From: BPGX01 sp037447455
Lineage (GTDB): Bacteria > Bacteroidota > Bacteroidia > B-17B0 > Aurantibacillaceae
Reading direction: 5' to 3'
Assembly: GCA_037447455.1 (NCBI GenBank)
Contig: JBBIGQ010000004.1
Coordinates: 1 to 64,000, forward strand
DNA length: 64,000 nucleotides
Shown in pieces: positions 17,863 to 25,913 of this stretch. The position numbers and the translations under genes were made by a program. The notes beneath the pieces were generated by a model. It was given only the letters and a program-made list of their open reading frames with translations, ran no database searches and was not told where the DNA came from. Every line of letters begins with the position of its first letter. Within the stretch, counting starts at the first letter, position 1.

Positions 17863-19731
17863 TTACCCATACAAAATCTCTTCCAAATCTTTTTCTACTT
17901 TTAAGTTTTCAATGATAAAATCTTGTCGTTCTGGCGTGTTTTTGCCCATATAATAACTCAACAACTCTTGTATGGATGCTTTTTGATCAAGTAATACAGG
18001 TTCGAGCCGCATATCTTTCCCAATAAAATGACGAAATTCTTCAGGAGAAATTTCACCTAATCCTTTGAATCTCGTTATTTCCGGCTTCCCACCTAATTTT
18101 TCAATGGCCTGTCTTTTTTCTTCTTCAGAATAACAATAAATGGTTTCTTTTTTATTTCTCACTCTAAACAAGGGCGTTTGTAAAATGTACAAGTGATTGT
18201 TCTTCACCAGTTCCGGAAAAAATTGTAAGAAGAAAGTCAATAATAACAAACGAATGTGCATACCATCTACATCGGCATCTGTTGCAATCACGACATTATT
18301 GTACCGCAATGTTTCCAATCCGTCTTCAATATCCAATGCAGCCTGCAACAGATTGAATTCTTCATTTTCGTACACCACTTTTTTGGTAAGTCCAAAGCAA
18401 TTTAAAGGTTTTCCTTTCAAACTAAATACGGCTTGTGTTTGCACATCCCTTACTTTTGTGATAGAACCGCTCGCAGAATCTCCTTCGCAAATAAATAAGG
18501 TAGATTCAAATCGTCGTGGATTTTTTTCATCTGTCAGATGAATTTTACAATCGCGAAGTTTTTTATTATGCAAGGATACTTTTTTGGCTCTCTCACGAGC
18601 TAACTTTTGAATACCGGCTAACTCTTTACGCTCTTTTTCATTGACCTGAATTTTATTTTCAATGGCTTTGGCAATTTCCGGATTTTTATGTAAAAAATTA
18701 TCTAATTCTTTGGATAAAAAATCTCCAACAAAACTACGAATACTCTGTCCACCGGGCGCTATTTCCTGCGAACCTAATTTCGTTTTTGTCTGGGATTCAA
18801 AAACCGGTTCCTGAATTTTTACAGAAATGGCTGCAATGATGGACTTGCGAATGTCTACTGCTTCGTAATTTTTTTTAAAAAAATCCCGAATGGTTTTGAC
18901 TACGGCTTCTTTGAAGGCTGACAAATGCGTACCGCCCTGAGTAGTGTATTGACCATTCACATAAGAATAATACTCTTCTGTAAAATGCTCATTGCTGTGT
19001 GTAAATGTTACTTCAATATCTTCTCCACGCAAATGAATGATAGGATACAATATTTCTCCACTGATATTTTTTTCTAATAAATCTCTTAAGCCGTTTTCTG
19101 ATTTGTAAATGTGTGTATCATTCAGTACAAGCGTTAAGCCAGTATTTAAGTAAGCATAATTCCACAACATCTTGTCTATGTATTCGTGAATGTAATGGTA
19201 TTTAGGAAAAATGCCATCATCTGGTGTAAATTCTACCAAAGTTCCATTGGGCTCTGATGTTTTTTTAATAGGTTCTTCTTTTATCAATACTCCTTTGCTA
19301 AAGATTGCTTCTTTGCATTGCCCATCTCTGTATGCTAGTACTCTGAAATGTGTAGAAAGCGCATTAACGGCTTTTGTACCTACACCATTTAATCCGATAG
19401 ATTTTTTAAATGCCTCGCTATCGTATTTTCCACCAGTATTGATTTTTGAAACAGCGTCCACTACTTTTCCAAGTGGAATACCACGCCCGTAATCTCTGAC
19501 CGAAACCGTTCCTTGATGAATTTTAACTTCATTTTTTTTTCCAAAGCCCATCATAAATTCATCAATAGAATTGTCAATGATTTCTTTTAGTAATACATAA
19601 ATGCCATCGTCAAAAGAAGAGCCGTCGCCTAACTTTCCGATATACATTCCGGGACGCATCCGGATGTGTTCACGCCAGTCCAGTGATTTTATGGACTCTT
19701 CAGTATATTGCCCTACATTTTCTTTTGCCAT
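17863..19731 (-). CDS. parE: DNA topoisomerase IV subunit B (ParE)
   Basis: A 622-residue type IIA topoisomerase ATPase subunit, which with ParC decatenates daughter chromosomes. The GHKL ATPase motifs are clear: EIIDNSIDEF near residue 49, RDYGRGIPLG near 75 and GLNGVGTKAVNALS near 114. The transducer is followed by the TOPRIM domain, with LFICEGDSASGS near 412 and DADVDGMHIR near 487. The length fits ParE rather than the longer GyrB, and no gyrB-type insert is seen. The parC gene is not in the window. A -7-like box TAACTTTG (minus, 19756-19749) precedes it. Confidence 0.9.
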   Translation of the reverse strand: MAKENVGQYTEESIKSLDWREHIRMRPGMYIGKLGDGSSFDDGIYVLLKEIIDNSIDEFMMGFGKKNEVKIHQGTVSVRDYGRGIPLGKVVDAVSKINTGGKYDSEAFKKSIGLNGVGTKAVNALSTHFRVLAYRDGQCKEAIFSKGVLIKEEPIKKTSEPNGTLVEFTPDDGIFPKYHYIHEYIDKMLWNYAYLNTGLTLVLNDTHIYKSENGLRDLLEKNISGEILYPIIHLRGEDIEVTFTHSNEHFTEEYYSYVNGQYTTQGGTHLSAFKEAVVKTIRDFFKKNYEAVDIRKSIIAAISVKIQEPVFESQTKTKLGSQEIAPGGQSIRSFVGDFLSKELDNFLHKNPEIAKAIENKIQVNEKERKELAGIQKLARERAKKVSLHNKKLRDCKIHLTDEKNPRRFESTLFICEGDSASGSITKVRDVQTQAVFSLKGKPLNCFGLTKKVVYENEEFNLLQAALDIEDGLETLRYNNVVIATDADVDGMHIRLLLLTFFLQFFPELVKNNHLYILQTPLFRVRNKKETIYCYSEEEKRQAIEKLGGKPEITRFKGLGEISPEEFRHFIGKDMRLEPVLLDQKASIQELLSYYMGKNTPERQDFIIENLKVEKDLEEILYG

Positions 19732-19748
19732 AATTTAATTTTTTGCAG

Positions 19749-19756
19749 CAAAGTTA
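19749..19756 (-). promoter_or_regulatory. -7 box upstream of parE
   Basis: On the minus strand the bases read TAACTTTG, an exact TAnnTTTG match, 17 bases before the parE ATG at 19731. No -33 TTG is seen at normal spacing. Confidence 0.4.
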
Positions 19757-19824
19757 CTACAATTAGAAAAGATTAAGAAAAGGCAATTATCCACAAATGC
19801 ATTTTAATATCTATTTTTACCGCA

Positions 19825-20508
19825 ATGATGAAGAAATTATTATTGATTTTTTTTATATTTTATGAATCATTAAAGTGTCAAATAATAATACAAGGATATG
19901 TGTTTGATGAAGACACTACCAAAGTTTTACCTTTTGCTTATGTTATCAATAAAAATACCAGTTTTGGAACAGTAACGGATGTCAATGGTTTTTTTTCTAT
20001 AAAAGCCCATCAGGAAGACACTTTGATATTTTCTTACACAGGTTATGTCAAAAAATATATTCCAGTAGCAGTTTTCAACAAGCAAAAAAAAGTTGTTCTC
20101 AAAAAAAATACTTTTTTATTAAAACAAGTGAATGTTCAGGTGTTGAAATATGAAAATTATGAAAAGGACTATATGAAGCGAGTAATAGAAAAATCTCAAA
20201 TGCCTGTGATAGATGTCATTTCCAGCCCCATTACAGCATTGTATATGCAGTTTAGTAAGAAAGGACGTGAATTGCAAAAACTTTCAAGAATATTTGAAGA
20301 GATTTTTATTAAGGAACAGGTAGAGAAAAAAATCAATCCACAGATATTGTATCAATTGACCGGTGATGCCAACATTGATATTGAAGCACTGCGAAAATTT
20401 TGTGGTTTTTATTTAAGTGATTATTACATTTTAAATCACGATGGCTACGATTTGTATTCAAGAGTTTTAGAATGCTATTACAGATATAAGTTTGAAAAAG
20501 AAAATTGA
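19825..20508 (+). CDS. Exported protein with carboxypeptidase-regulatory-like domain
   Basis: A 227-residue protein with a signal peptide (about 1-18) and a carboxypeptidase-regulatory-like beta-sandwich (about 20-100; GYVFDEDTTKVLPFAYV, then GTVTDVNGFFSI and LIFSYTGYV). This is the fold found at the N-terminus of TonB-dependent receptors, but no plug or barrel follows. The C-terminal half (about 105-227) is helical and charged and carries no motif I recognise. It is probably periplasmic or attached to the outer membrane. The gene is convergent with trpS and their stop codons abut. Function unknown. Confidence 0.75.
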   Translation: MMKKLLLIFFIFYESLKCQIIIQGYVFDEDTTKVLPFAYVINKNTSFGTVTDVNGFFSIKAHQEDTLIFSYTGYVKKYIPVAVFNKQKKVVLKKNTFLLKQVNVQVLKYENYEKDYMKRVIEKSQMPVIDVISSPITALYMQFSKKGRELQKLSRIFEEIFIKEQVEKKINPQILYQLTGDANIDIEALRKFCGFYLSDYYILNHDGYDLYSRVLECYYRYKFEKEN

Positions 20509-21483
20509 TTAATTGTATCCTACAGTTTTTCTTACCATTTCTAATTTTTCCTGTGCAATTTTTCGGGCTTTATTTTCACCAATTTGAAGTATTTCTTCTA
20601 TTTGAGATGTATTTTGCATAAGATCCTGGTAAATTTTTCTTTGCTCTTTAAATTTTTCTAGGCTCAATTCAAACAAAGCGGTCTTAGCGTGTCCATATCC
20701 ATAGCCCCCTTTCAGATAATTAGCACGAATCGTTTCTACATCATTAGGTTCTGCCAATAATTTATACAATTTGAAAACATTACAAGTATCAGGATTTTTG
20801 GGGGCTTCAAGCGGTGTGCTATCTGTTACAATAGACATTACAACTTTTTTTAATTCTTTTTCAGGTAAAAAAATGTTGATAAAATTTTTATAGGTCTTAC
20901 TCATTTTTTGGCCATCAATGCCCGGGACAATCATTACTTCTTCCTTTATCTTTGCTTGTGGGAGTATAAAAATTTCCTGATTAGTTATTCTATTAAATGC
21001 AGCGGCAATATCACGCGTCATTTCAAGATGCTGAATTTGGTCTTTTCCCACCGGAACAATTTCACCATCATACAACAAAATATCGGCGGCCATCAAAACC
21101 GGATAGGTAAACAGCCCGGCATTCACATCACTCAAACGATTGCTTTTATCTTTGAAAGAATGCGCATTGGCTAACATTGGAAAAGGTGTAAAACAACTTA
21201 AATACCAGGTCAGTTCACAAACTTCAGGAATCCTGCTTTGTCTATAAAAGTAATGTTTATGATAATCCAAACCAAATGCAATCCAGGTAGCCGCCACAGC
21301 ATACGTGCTTTGACGAATAAATCCAGCATCTTTTATAGATGTCAATGAATGCAAATCTGCAATAAAGTAAAACGCTTCATTTCCCTGAACATTACTGAGT
21401 TCAATTGCTGGAATGATAGCACCTAAGATGTTTCCAAGATGGGGAATGTTGGTACTTTGTATTCCTGTTAATATTCTTGCCAT
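20509..21483 (-). CDS. trpS: Tryptophanyl-tRNA synthetase
   Basis: A 324-residue class I aminoacyl-tRNA synthetase charging tRNA-Trp. The start is ATG 21483 (MARILTGIQSTN), because the family begins there; the in-frame ATG 39 bases upstream would add an unlikely 13-residue leader. The class I signature is STNIPHLGN (HIGH equivalent) at about 10-18, and KMSKTYKN near residue 192 is the KMSKS loop. Length matches bacterial TrpRS. The stop abuts the stop of the convergent gene at 20508. A 13-bp direct repeat lies 45-96 bases upstream of the start. Confidence 0.95.
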   Translation of the reverse strand: MARILTGIQSTNIPHLGNILGAIIPAIELSNVQGNEAFYFIADLHSLTSIKDAGFIRQSTYAVAATWIAFGLDYHKHYFYRQSRIPEVCELTWYLSCFTPFPMLANAHSFKDKSNRLSDVNAGLFTYPVLMAADILLYDGEIVPVGKDQIQHLEMTRDIAAAFNRITNQEIFILPQAKIKEEVMIVPGIDGQKMSKTYKNFINIFLPEKELKKVVMSIVTDSTPLEAPKNPDTCNVFKLYKLLAEPNDVETIRANYLKGGYGYGHAKTALFELSLEKFKEQRKIYQDLMQNTSQIEEILQIGENKARKIAQEKLEMVRKTVGYN

Positions 21484-21527
21484 AGCGGGACAATAATACG
21501 GAATTTTACCATAGCTCAACAATGTAG

Positions 21528-21579
21528 TACAAGTTTTTACTTCACATCTTCCCCGCGATTTTATTATACAAGTTTTTAC
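21528..21579. repeat. 13-bp direct repeat upstream of trpS
   Basis: TACAAGTTTTTAC occurs at 21528-21540 and again at 21567-21579, 39 bases apart start to start, between the trpS start and the 3' end of the toxin gene. It may be a regulator site or the trace of a small duplication; nothing else marks the gap. Confidence 0.5.
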
Positions 21580-21597
21580 CTTTAAAGAAAGGTTAAC

Positions 21598-21942
21598 CTA
21601 TTTAAAATTATTCAATATTCTTCTTTTATCTTTATTTTCTTTTTCATTTTTATGATACAATTCAATGAATGTTATTCTTTTACTATCAGGAAAATAAGCG
21701 TAAATTAATCTTAATCCTGAATTAACACCTTTTCCTTTAAGTGCCTTACACGCTATCTTTTTCACTTTAATAATGCGGGTTTCTATACTTAAATTATCAA
21801 TACGAAAACTAAATGGCGGTCGTTCATCTGGGTCAATTTCTAATACCTTTTTCAATACATCTAAATCTTCGTTGAGCGTTCTATACCTCTTCAATAGGAA
21901 CTTCAAATCCTTTTTAAATTCATCTAATTCATCAAAAATCAT
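21598..21942 (-). CDS. RelE/ParE-like toxin of a type II toxin-antitoxin pair
   Basis: A 114-residue small basic protein. The N-terminal helical part (DEFKKDLKFLLKRYRTLNEDL) and the C-terminal strands (GLRLIYAYFPDSKRITFIELYHKNEKENKDKRRI) fit the RelE/ParE toxin fold, whose members cleave ribosome-bound mRNA or poison gyrase. The start overlaps the antitoxin gene by 11 bases, so antitoxin is made first and toxin is translationally coupled. Which target is hit cannot be told from the sequence. The order (antitoxin upstream) and the Panacea-type partner support the call. Confidence 0.75.
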   Translation of the reverse strand: MIFDELDEFKKDLKFLLKRYRTLNEDLDVLKKVLEIDPDERPPFSFRIDNLSIETRIIKVKKIACKALKGKGVNSGLRLIYAYFPDSKRITFIELYHKNEKENKDKRRILNNFK

Positions 21943-22741
21943 ATTTTTCCATATCGCTCAATTCATAATTTCTCACAGAAAAAGGTGCTTCTCTGTAAAA
22001 AACCAATTCATAATTTATTTTTTCTCCTTCTTTGGTAGCAAGCCATGGCATATCTTTATGCGAATAGTTGCTGATAGCTGCAGCAGACCAATCGCTCATT
22101 TGTTCTATCACTTTATCTATCACTTCTTTTTCGGTCGCTTTTAATATTCTTAAATCTGCCTTTTCTAATGGCAGATAACGAGTTTGCAGATAACCATGAT
22201 ATTCTGTTTTTATTCTTTTTAATTGTCCTTTATCCAGCATCTGATTTATGATAGTATCCAGATTTTGTGGTACAGGACCATAAGGCAATTTTCGATATGT
22301 AGCGCCTGTTAAATGTTCCTCATATAATTCATAATAATTAAAGTCAGAGAAATAAAGCAATTTACGAAGAACTGTTTCGCCAACATTGGGCTTACCTGCA
22401 CAACGCTCTAAAATATACAACAAAACATTTTTAAACTTATTAATCTGAAGCGTAGGAACAGAAATGCGCTCATCCTGTTTTTTCTTCTGCTTGCTTTCTT
22501 CTTGCAGTTCAATCTTTGGATTTACCATAAAATCTCTTAACATAAAGTCATCCAAAGAAAAACCTAATACCTGAGCTATCTTTTGAAATTCAAGAATATC
22601 AATATGCCTATTTCCCAATTCAATCTGAGCTAATGAAGGTCTGGAAATCTGGACACGTTTAGCCAAATCCTCCTGAGACAAGCCCTTCAATTTACGCAGT
22701 TCAGCTATTCTCCGACCAATCTGTTTGGGTGATAATACCAT
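21932..22741 (-). CDS. Panacea (SocA/DUF4065-like) antitoxin with XRE DNA-binding domain
   Basis: A 269-residue protein in two parts. Residues about 6-62 form an XRE helix-turn-helix (IGRRIAELRKLKGLSQEDLAKRV, then SRPSLAQIELGNRHID). Residues about 98-215 form a SocA-like/Panacea domain (KFKNVLLYILERC, LRKLLYFSDFNYYE, TYRKLPYGPVPQNLD). Panacea domains act as versatile antitoxins paired with many unrelated toxin folds. The HTH suggests autoregulation, and a 15-bp palindrome lies exactly in the spacer of the promoter upstream. The gene is followed, with an 11-base overlap, by the RelE-like toxin. Confidence 0.82.
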   Translation of the reverse strand: MVLSPKQIGRRIAELRKLKGLSQEDLAKRVQISRPSLAQIELGNRHIDILEFQKIAQVLGFSLDDFMLRDFMVNPKIELQEESKQKKKQDERISVPTLQINKFKNVLLYILERCAGKPNVGETVLRKLLYFSDFNYYELYEEHLTGATYRKLPYGPVPQNLDTIINQMLDKGQLKRIKTEYHGYLQTRYLPLEKADLRILKATEKEVIDKVIEQMSDWSAAAISNYSHKDMPWLATKEGEKINYELVFYREAPFSVRNYELSDMEKYDF

Positions 22742-22771
22742 ACTTATGCTTTATATTTGTATTTTACCGGA

Positions 22772-22803
22772 CAAAAATAATAAATGTTTTATAATAAAAC
22801 AAA
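22772..22803 (-). promoter_or_regulatory. Toxin-antitoxin promoter with embedded operator-like palindrome
   Basis: On the minus strand TTTG (22803-22800) is followed by a 20-base spacer and TATTTTTG (22779-22772), a full Bacteroidota -33/-7 pair at canonical spacing, 30 bases before the antitoxin ATG. The spacer holds GTTTTATTATAAAAC (22800-22786), a 15-bp palindrome with a three-base centre. This is where an autorepressing XRE antitoxin would be expected to bind. Confidence 0.65.
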
Positions 22804-22998
22804 TGCTTGTTCTAAATAAAAACAATACTTCAATTTTCACTTCATCTCTTTATATTATCATTAACCCATGATTAAGTCCCCAAAAATAATCACGAACCTT
22901 TCTTATTACCCCAAAAAATCAACGATATTCAAATGAAAGGATACATTTCTCCCCAACAACTCGAAACAAGCAATATAATATGTAATCAAATTTTTCCT

Positions 22999-23006
22999 TA
23001 TTTTTG
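22999..23006 (+). promoter_or_regulatory. -7 box upstream of lpxC-fabZ
   Basis: TATTTTTG matches TAnnTTTG exactly and ends 32 bases before the lpxC-fabZ ATG at 23039. No convincing -33 TTG is at the right distance. Confidence 0.4.
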
Positions 23007-23038
23007 CTCAATTGTTTTTTAATTTAAAGATTAGAAAA

Positions 23039-24490
23039 ATGGCAGAAAAACAGAAAACAATTCGTGAGAAAATAAGTATTTCCGGCGTAGGTTTACACAC
23101 GGGGAAACCCGTTCAACTAACATTTTTACCCGCTCCACCCAACCATTGGTTTAAGTTTCAAAGAGTAGATTTGCCAGACCAACCCATTATTGAGGCAGAT
23201 GCGGACAATGTGATTAGTACAGAAAGAGGAACCAGTTTAGGAATAATGGACATTAGCGGAAAGTTAAAAGATAATGCTATAGTCCATACTACCGAGCACG
23301 TTTTGGCCGCTCTGATTGGAATGGACTTAGACAATTGTTTAATCCAGGTGGATGGTCCTGAGATGCCTATCATGGACGGTAGTGCCATGCCCTTTGTGGA
23401 AGCATTACAAAAAGCAGGCATAATAGAACAAGATGAAGAAAGAGAATATTTTGAGTTAAAAGAAAATCTGACCTACGAATGCCCGGAACGAAAAATAGAA
23501 ATGCTGGCTGTACCACAAGAAACGTTTCGTATTACAGTCATGGTAGATTACAACAGTGAAGTATTAGGAACGCAGCATGCGGGTATGTATCACACCGGTG
23601 AATTCATTCCTAAAATAGCCAAATGCAGAACATTTGTTTTTCTGCATGAACTGGAAGCACTGTTACAACATAATCTAATCAAAGGTGGTGATCTGAATAA
23701 CGCCATTGTATTAGTAGATAGAGAATTACCAAAAGAAAAAATTGATTACTTAAAAAAAGTATTTCATAAAGAAGATGTAGAAGTAAAAGGGAAAGGTGTA
23801 TTAAACAATACCAAATTACATTTTTATAACGAACCTGCCCGGCATAAACTATTAGATATTGTAGGGGATTTAGCATTGGTAGGTCAACACATGAAGATTC
23901 ATGTTTTAGCAGCACGTCCGGGGCATTATGGAAACACGCAGTTTGCAAAAAAAATCAAAGAAGTTATCAAAAAACAAAAGAAAGAACAATATGTCCCCAA
24001 AATACATCTCAATACACCGGCACTATTTGATGTTAGAGAAATACAAAAAATTTTGCCACACCGTCATCCGTTTTTATTGGTAGATCGAATCGTGGAACTA
24101 ACACCAGAGTATGTAGTAGGACTGCGTAATGTTACCATAAATGATTATTGGTTTCCAGGTCATTTTCCAGACGAACCTGTCATGCCGGGTGTTCTGATTA
24201 TAGAAGCATTGGCTCAAACAGGTGGAATTTTAGCACTCAAATCTGTACCAGATCCTGAGAATTATCAAACTTATTTTTTAAAGATTGATAGTGCTAAATT
24301 CAAACAAAAAGTTGTGCCGGGAGATGTTCTGGTGACGCGTATGGACCTTGCCGAACCCATTCGCAGAGGTATTTGTCACATGATAGGCCGTGCATTTGTA
24401 GGTAACAAATTGGTTTGTGAGGCCGATATGACTGCACAAATTGTAAAAGTAAGAAATATTCAAAAAACAGAGAAATCAGCCGTTGTATGA
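23039..24490 (+). CDS. lpxC-fabZ: Fused LpxC deacetylase / FabZ dehydratase
   Basis: A 483-residue bifunctional protein. Residues about 1-305 are UDP-3-O-acyl-GlcNAc deacetylase (LpxC), the committed step of lipid A synthesis: the start KTIREKISISGVGLHTG, the zinc His in HTTEHVLAAL, and HKLLDIVGDLAL with the other ligands. Residues about 325-480 are 3-hydroxyacyl-ACP dehydratase (FabZ), with catalytic His in LPHRHPFLLVDR and Glu in PGVLIIEALAQTGG. The fusion is typical of Bacteroidota. ATG 23039 is used since the frame upstream has only a TTG. The gene overlaps lpxA by ATGA, so the products are coupled. Confidence 0.95.
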   Translation: MAEKQKTIREKISISGVGLHTGKPVQLTFLPAPPNHWFKFQRVDLPDQPIIEADADNVISTERGTSLGIMDISGKLKDNAIVHTTEHVLAALIGMDLDNCLIQVDGPEMPIMDGSAMPFVEALQKAGIIEQDEEREYFELKENLTYECPERKIEMLAVPQETFRITVMVDYNSEVLGTQHAGMYHTGEFIPKIAKCRTFVFLHELEALLQHNLIKGGDLNNAIVLVDRELPKEKIDYLKKVFHKEDVEVKGKGVLNNTKLHFYNEPARHKLLDIVGDLALVGQHMKIHVLAARPGHYGNTQFAKKIKEVIKKQKKEQYVPKIHLNTPALFDVREIQKILPHRHPFLLVDRIVELTPEYVVGLRNVTINDYWFPGHFPDEPVMPGVLIIEALAQTGGILALKSVPDPENYQTYFLKIDSAKFKQKVVPGDVLVTRMDLAEPIRRGICHMIGRAFVGNKLVCEADMTAQIVKVRNIQKTEKSAVV

Positions 24491-25260
24491 TATCCCCATT
24501 GGCAAGTGTGAGCCACAGAGCTAAAATAGGACATAACGTAACCATCTCGCCGTTTGCTACTGTTGAAGATAAGGTAGAAATCGGTGATAATACCTGGATA
24601 GGACCGAATGCGGTTATCCTGAATTATACTAAAATCGGGAATAATTGTAAAATTTTTCCCGGGGCAGTCATTGGTGCAGAACCACAGGATTTGAAATTTA
24701 AAGGAGAAGAGAGCACCGTTGAAATTGGGAATAATACCACTATTCGGGAATTTGCCACCATACATCGTGGCACATTAGATAAAATGACCACCAAAATAGG
24801 CGACCATTGCCTGATAATGGCTTATGTACACGTGGCTCATGATTGTATTATTGGGAATCATGTGATTATTGCAAACAGTGTAGGGCTTTCAGGGCACATT
24901 ACTATTGAAGATTATGCCATTATAGAGGGAATGAGTGCTGCACAGCAGTTTATTACAATAGGCAAGCATGCTTTTGTTGCCGGCGCTTCGCTTATTCGTA
25001 AAAGTGTGCCACCTTACGTTCGTTGTGCCCGTGAACCTTTGCAATACATTGGGGTCAATACAGTAGGGCTTTCCAGAAGATGCTTTACAGCAGAACAAAT
25101 TAAACAAATTGAAGATATTTACAGAATAATTTATGTAAAAGGATATAACTTACAAAATGCCCTTGAACTAGTAGAAAACGAACTGCCTGAAACAATATTT
25201 AAAAATGAAATTCTGACTTTTATTCGTCAGCAGAAAGATGGCGTCATAAAAGGCATTTGA
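24487..25260 (+). CDS. lpxA: UDP-N-acetylglucosamine O-acyltransferase LpxA
   Basis: A 257-residue left-handed beta-helix acyltransferase that transfers a 3-hydroxyacyl chain from ACP to UDP-GlcNAc, the first lipid A step. Hexapeptide repeats cover about residues 1-185 (KIGHNVTISPFATVE and on). The catalytic His is in AYVHVAHDC near residue 122, and the C-terminal helical domain follows from about 190 (GLSRRCFTAEQIKQIE). The ATG overlaps the lpxC-fabZ stop by four bases, giving one operon that supplies both the acyl-ACP maker and its two users. Confidence 0.95.
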   Translation: MISPLASVSHRAKIGHNVTISPFATVEDKVEIGDNTWIGPNAVILNYTKIGNNCKIFPGAVIGAEPQDLKFKGEESTVEIGNNTTIREFATIHRGTLDKMTTKIGDHCLIMAYVHVAHDCIIGNHVIIANSVGLSGHITIEDYAIIEGMSAAQQFITIGKHAFVAGASLIRKSVPPYVRCAREPLQYIGVNTVGLSRRCFTAEQIKQIEDIYRIIYVKGYNLQNALELVENELPETIFKNEILTFIRQQKDGVIKGI

Positions 25261-25277
25261 AATTAGTAATTTATTCA

Positions 25278-25892
25278 ATGCAAACACCATCCATTCACAT
25301 TCAACATATTTCCAAAAAATTCCAAAGGAATCTATTGTACAAAGATTTTAGTTTAGATATTTTTCCTCAAGATAAAATCGTTATTACTGGTCATAACGGC
25401 TCCGGAAAATCAACTTTACTTAAGTTAATTATCGGGCTTATCAGCCCCAGTTCCGGTAGTATTGAATACAAATGTAATCAGCAACTTATAGAACGTAGGA
25501 AGTGGCATAGATATGTCAACATTGCTGCCCCTTATATGAGTTTAATGGATGATTTTACAGTTTTGGAATGCATTGAACATATAAATAGTTTTCGGCAATT
25601 TCAGTTACCGCCATCTGAAATGATAAAATTACTTGAACTGGCTAAACACCTCCACAAACCAATTAAATATTTTTCAAGTGGGATGAAACAAAAATTAAAA
25701 TTAATGCTGGCTATCCTGGACGTAGCACCCGTGTTATTGTTAGACGAGCCCTTATCTAATCTGGATGAAAAAAATACTCAATGGTATTCAGAAATGATCC
25801 ACCAATGGGCTATGTCAAAAACGATTATTGTATTTTCAAATCATCAGAAAAAAGAATATTTTTTCTGTGACAAACAAGTTGAATTATCTTAA
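25278..25892 (+). CDS. ABC transporter ATP-binding protein (possibly CcmA)
   Basis: A 204-residue ABC ATPase without a fused permease. Walker A is GHNGSGKST near residue 39, the signature reads YFSSGMKQK near 135, Walker B is VLLLDEPLSNLD near 158, and an H-loop His lies in FSNHQKK. I use ATG 25278; the frame is open to a TTG overlapping the lpxA stop. Length and the lack of a permease fit CcmA, the ATPase of the heme-release complex with CcmC/CcmD (encoded at the left end of the window), but many small ABC ATPases look alike. It is the last gene of the lpx operon. No permease gene is adjacent. Confidence 0.8.
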   Translation: MQTPSIHIQHISKKFQRNLLYKDFSLDIFPQDKIVITGHNGSGKSTLLKLIIGLISPSSGSIEYKCNQQLIERRKWHRYVNIAAPYMSLMDDFTVLECIEHINSFRQFQLPPSEMIKLLELAKHLHKPIKYFSSGMKQKLKLMLAILDVAPVLLLDEPLSNLDEKNTQWYSEMIHQWAMSKTIIVFSNHQKKEYFFCDKQVELS

Positions 25893-25913
25893 TAGTACTT
25901 TACTATATATAGA

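Larger units (their letters stand above)
22742..23038. other. Divergent intergenic region between toxin-antitoxin pair and lpxC-fabZ
   Basis: About 300 bp with no gene. It contains the antitoxin promoter and palindrome at its left end (22772-22803) and a -7 box for lpxC-fabZ at its right end (22999-23006). No structure was found in the middle (about 22810-22990). Confidence 0.5.

Noticed and set aside
23039..24490. LpxC-FabZ fusion as a novelty
   Set aside because: The fusion is striking but is a normal feature of Bacteroidota.
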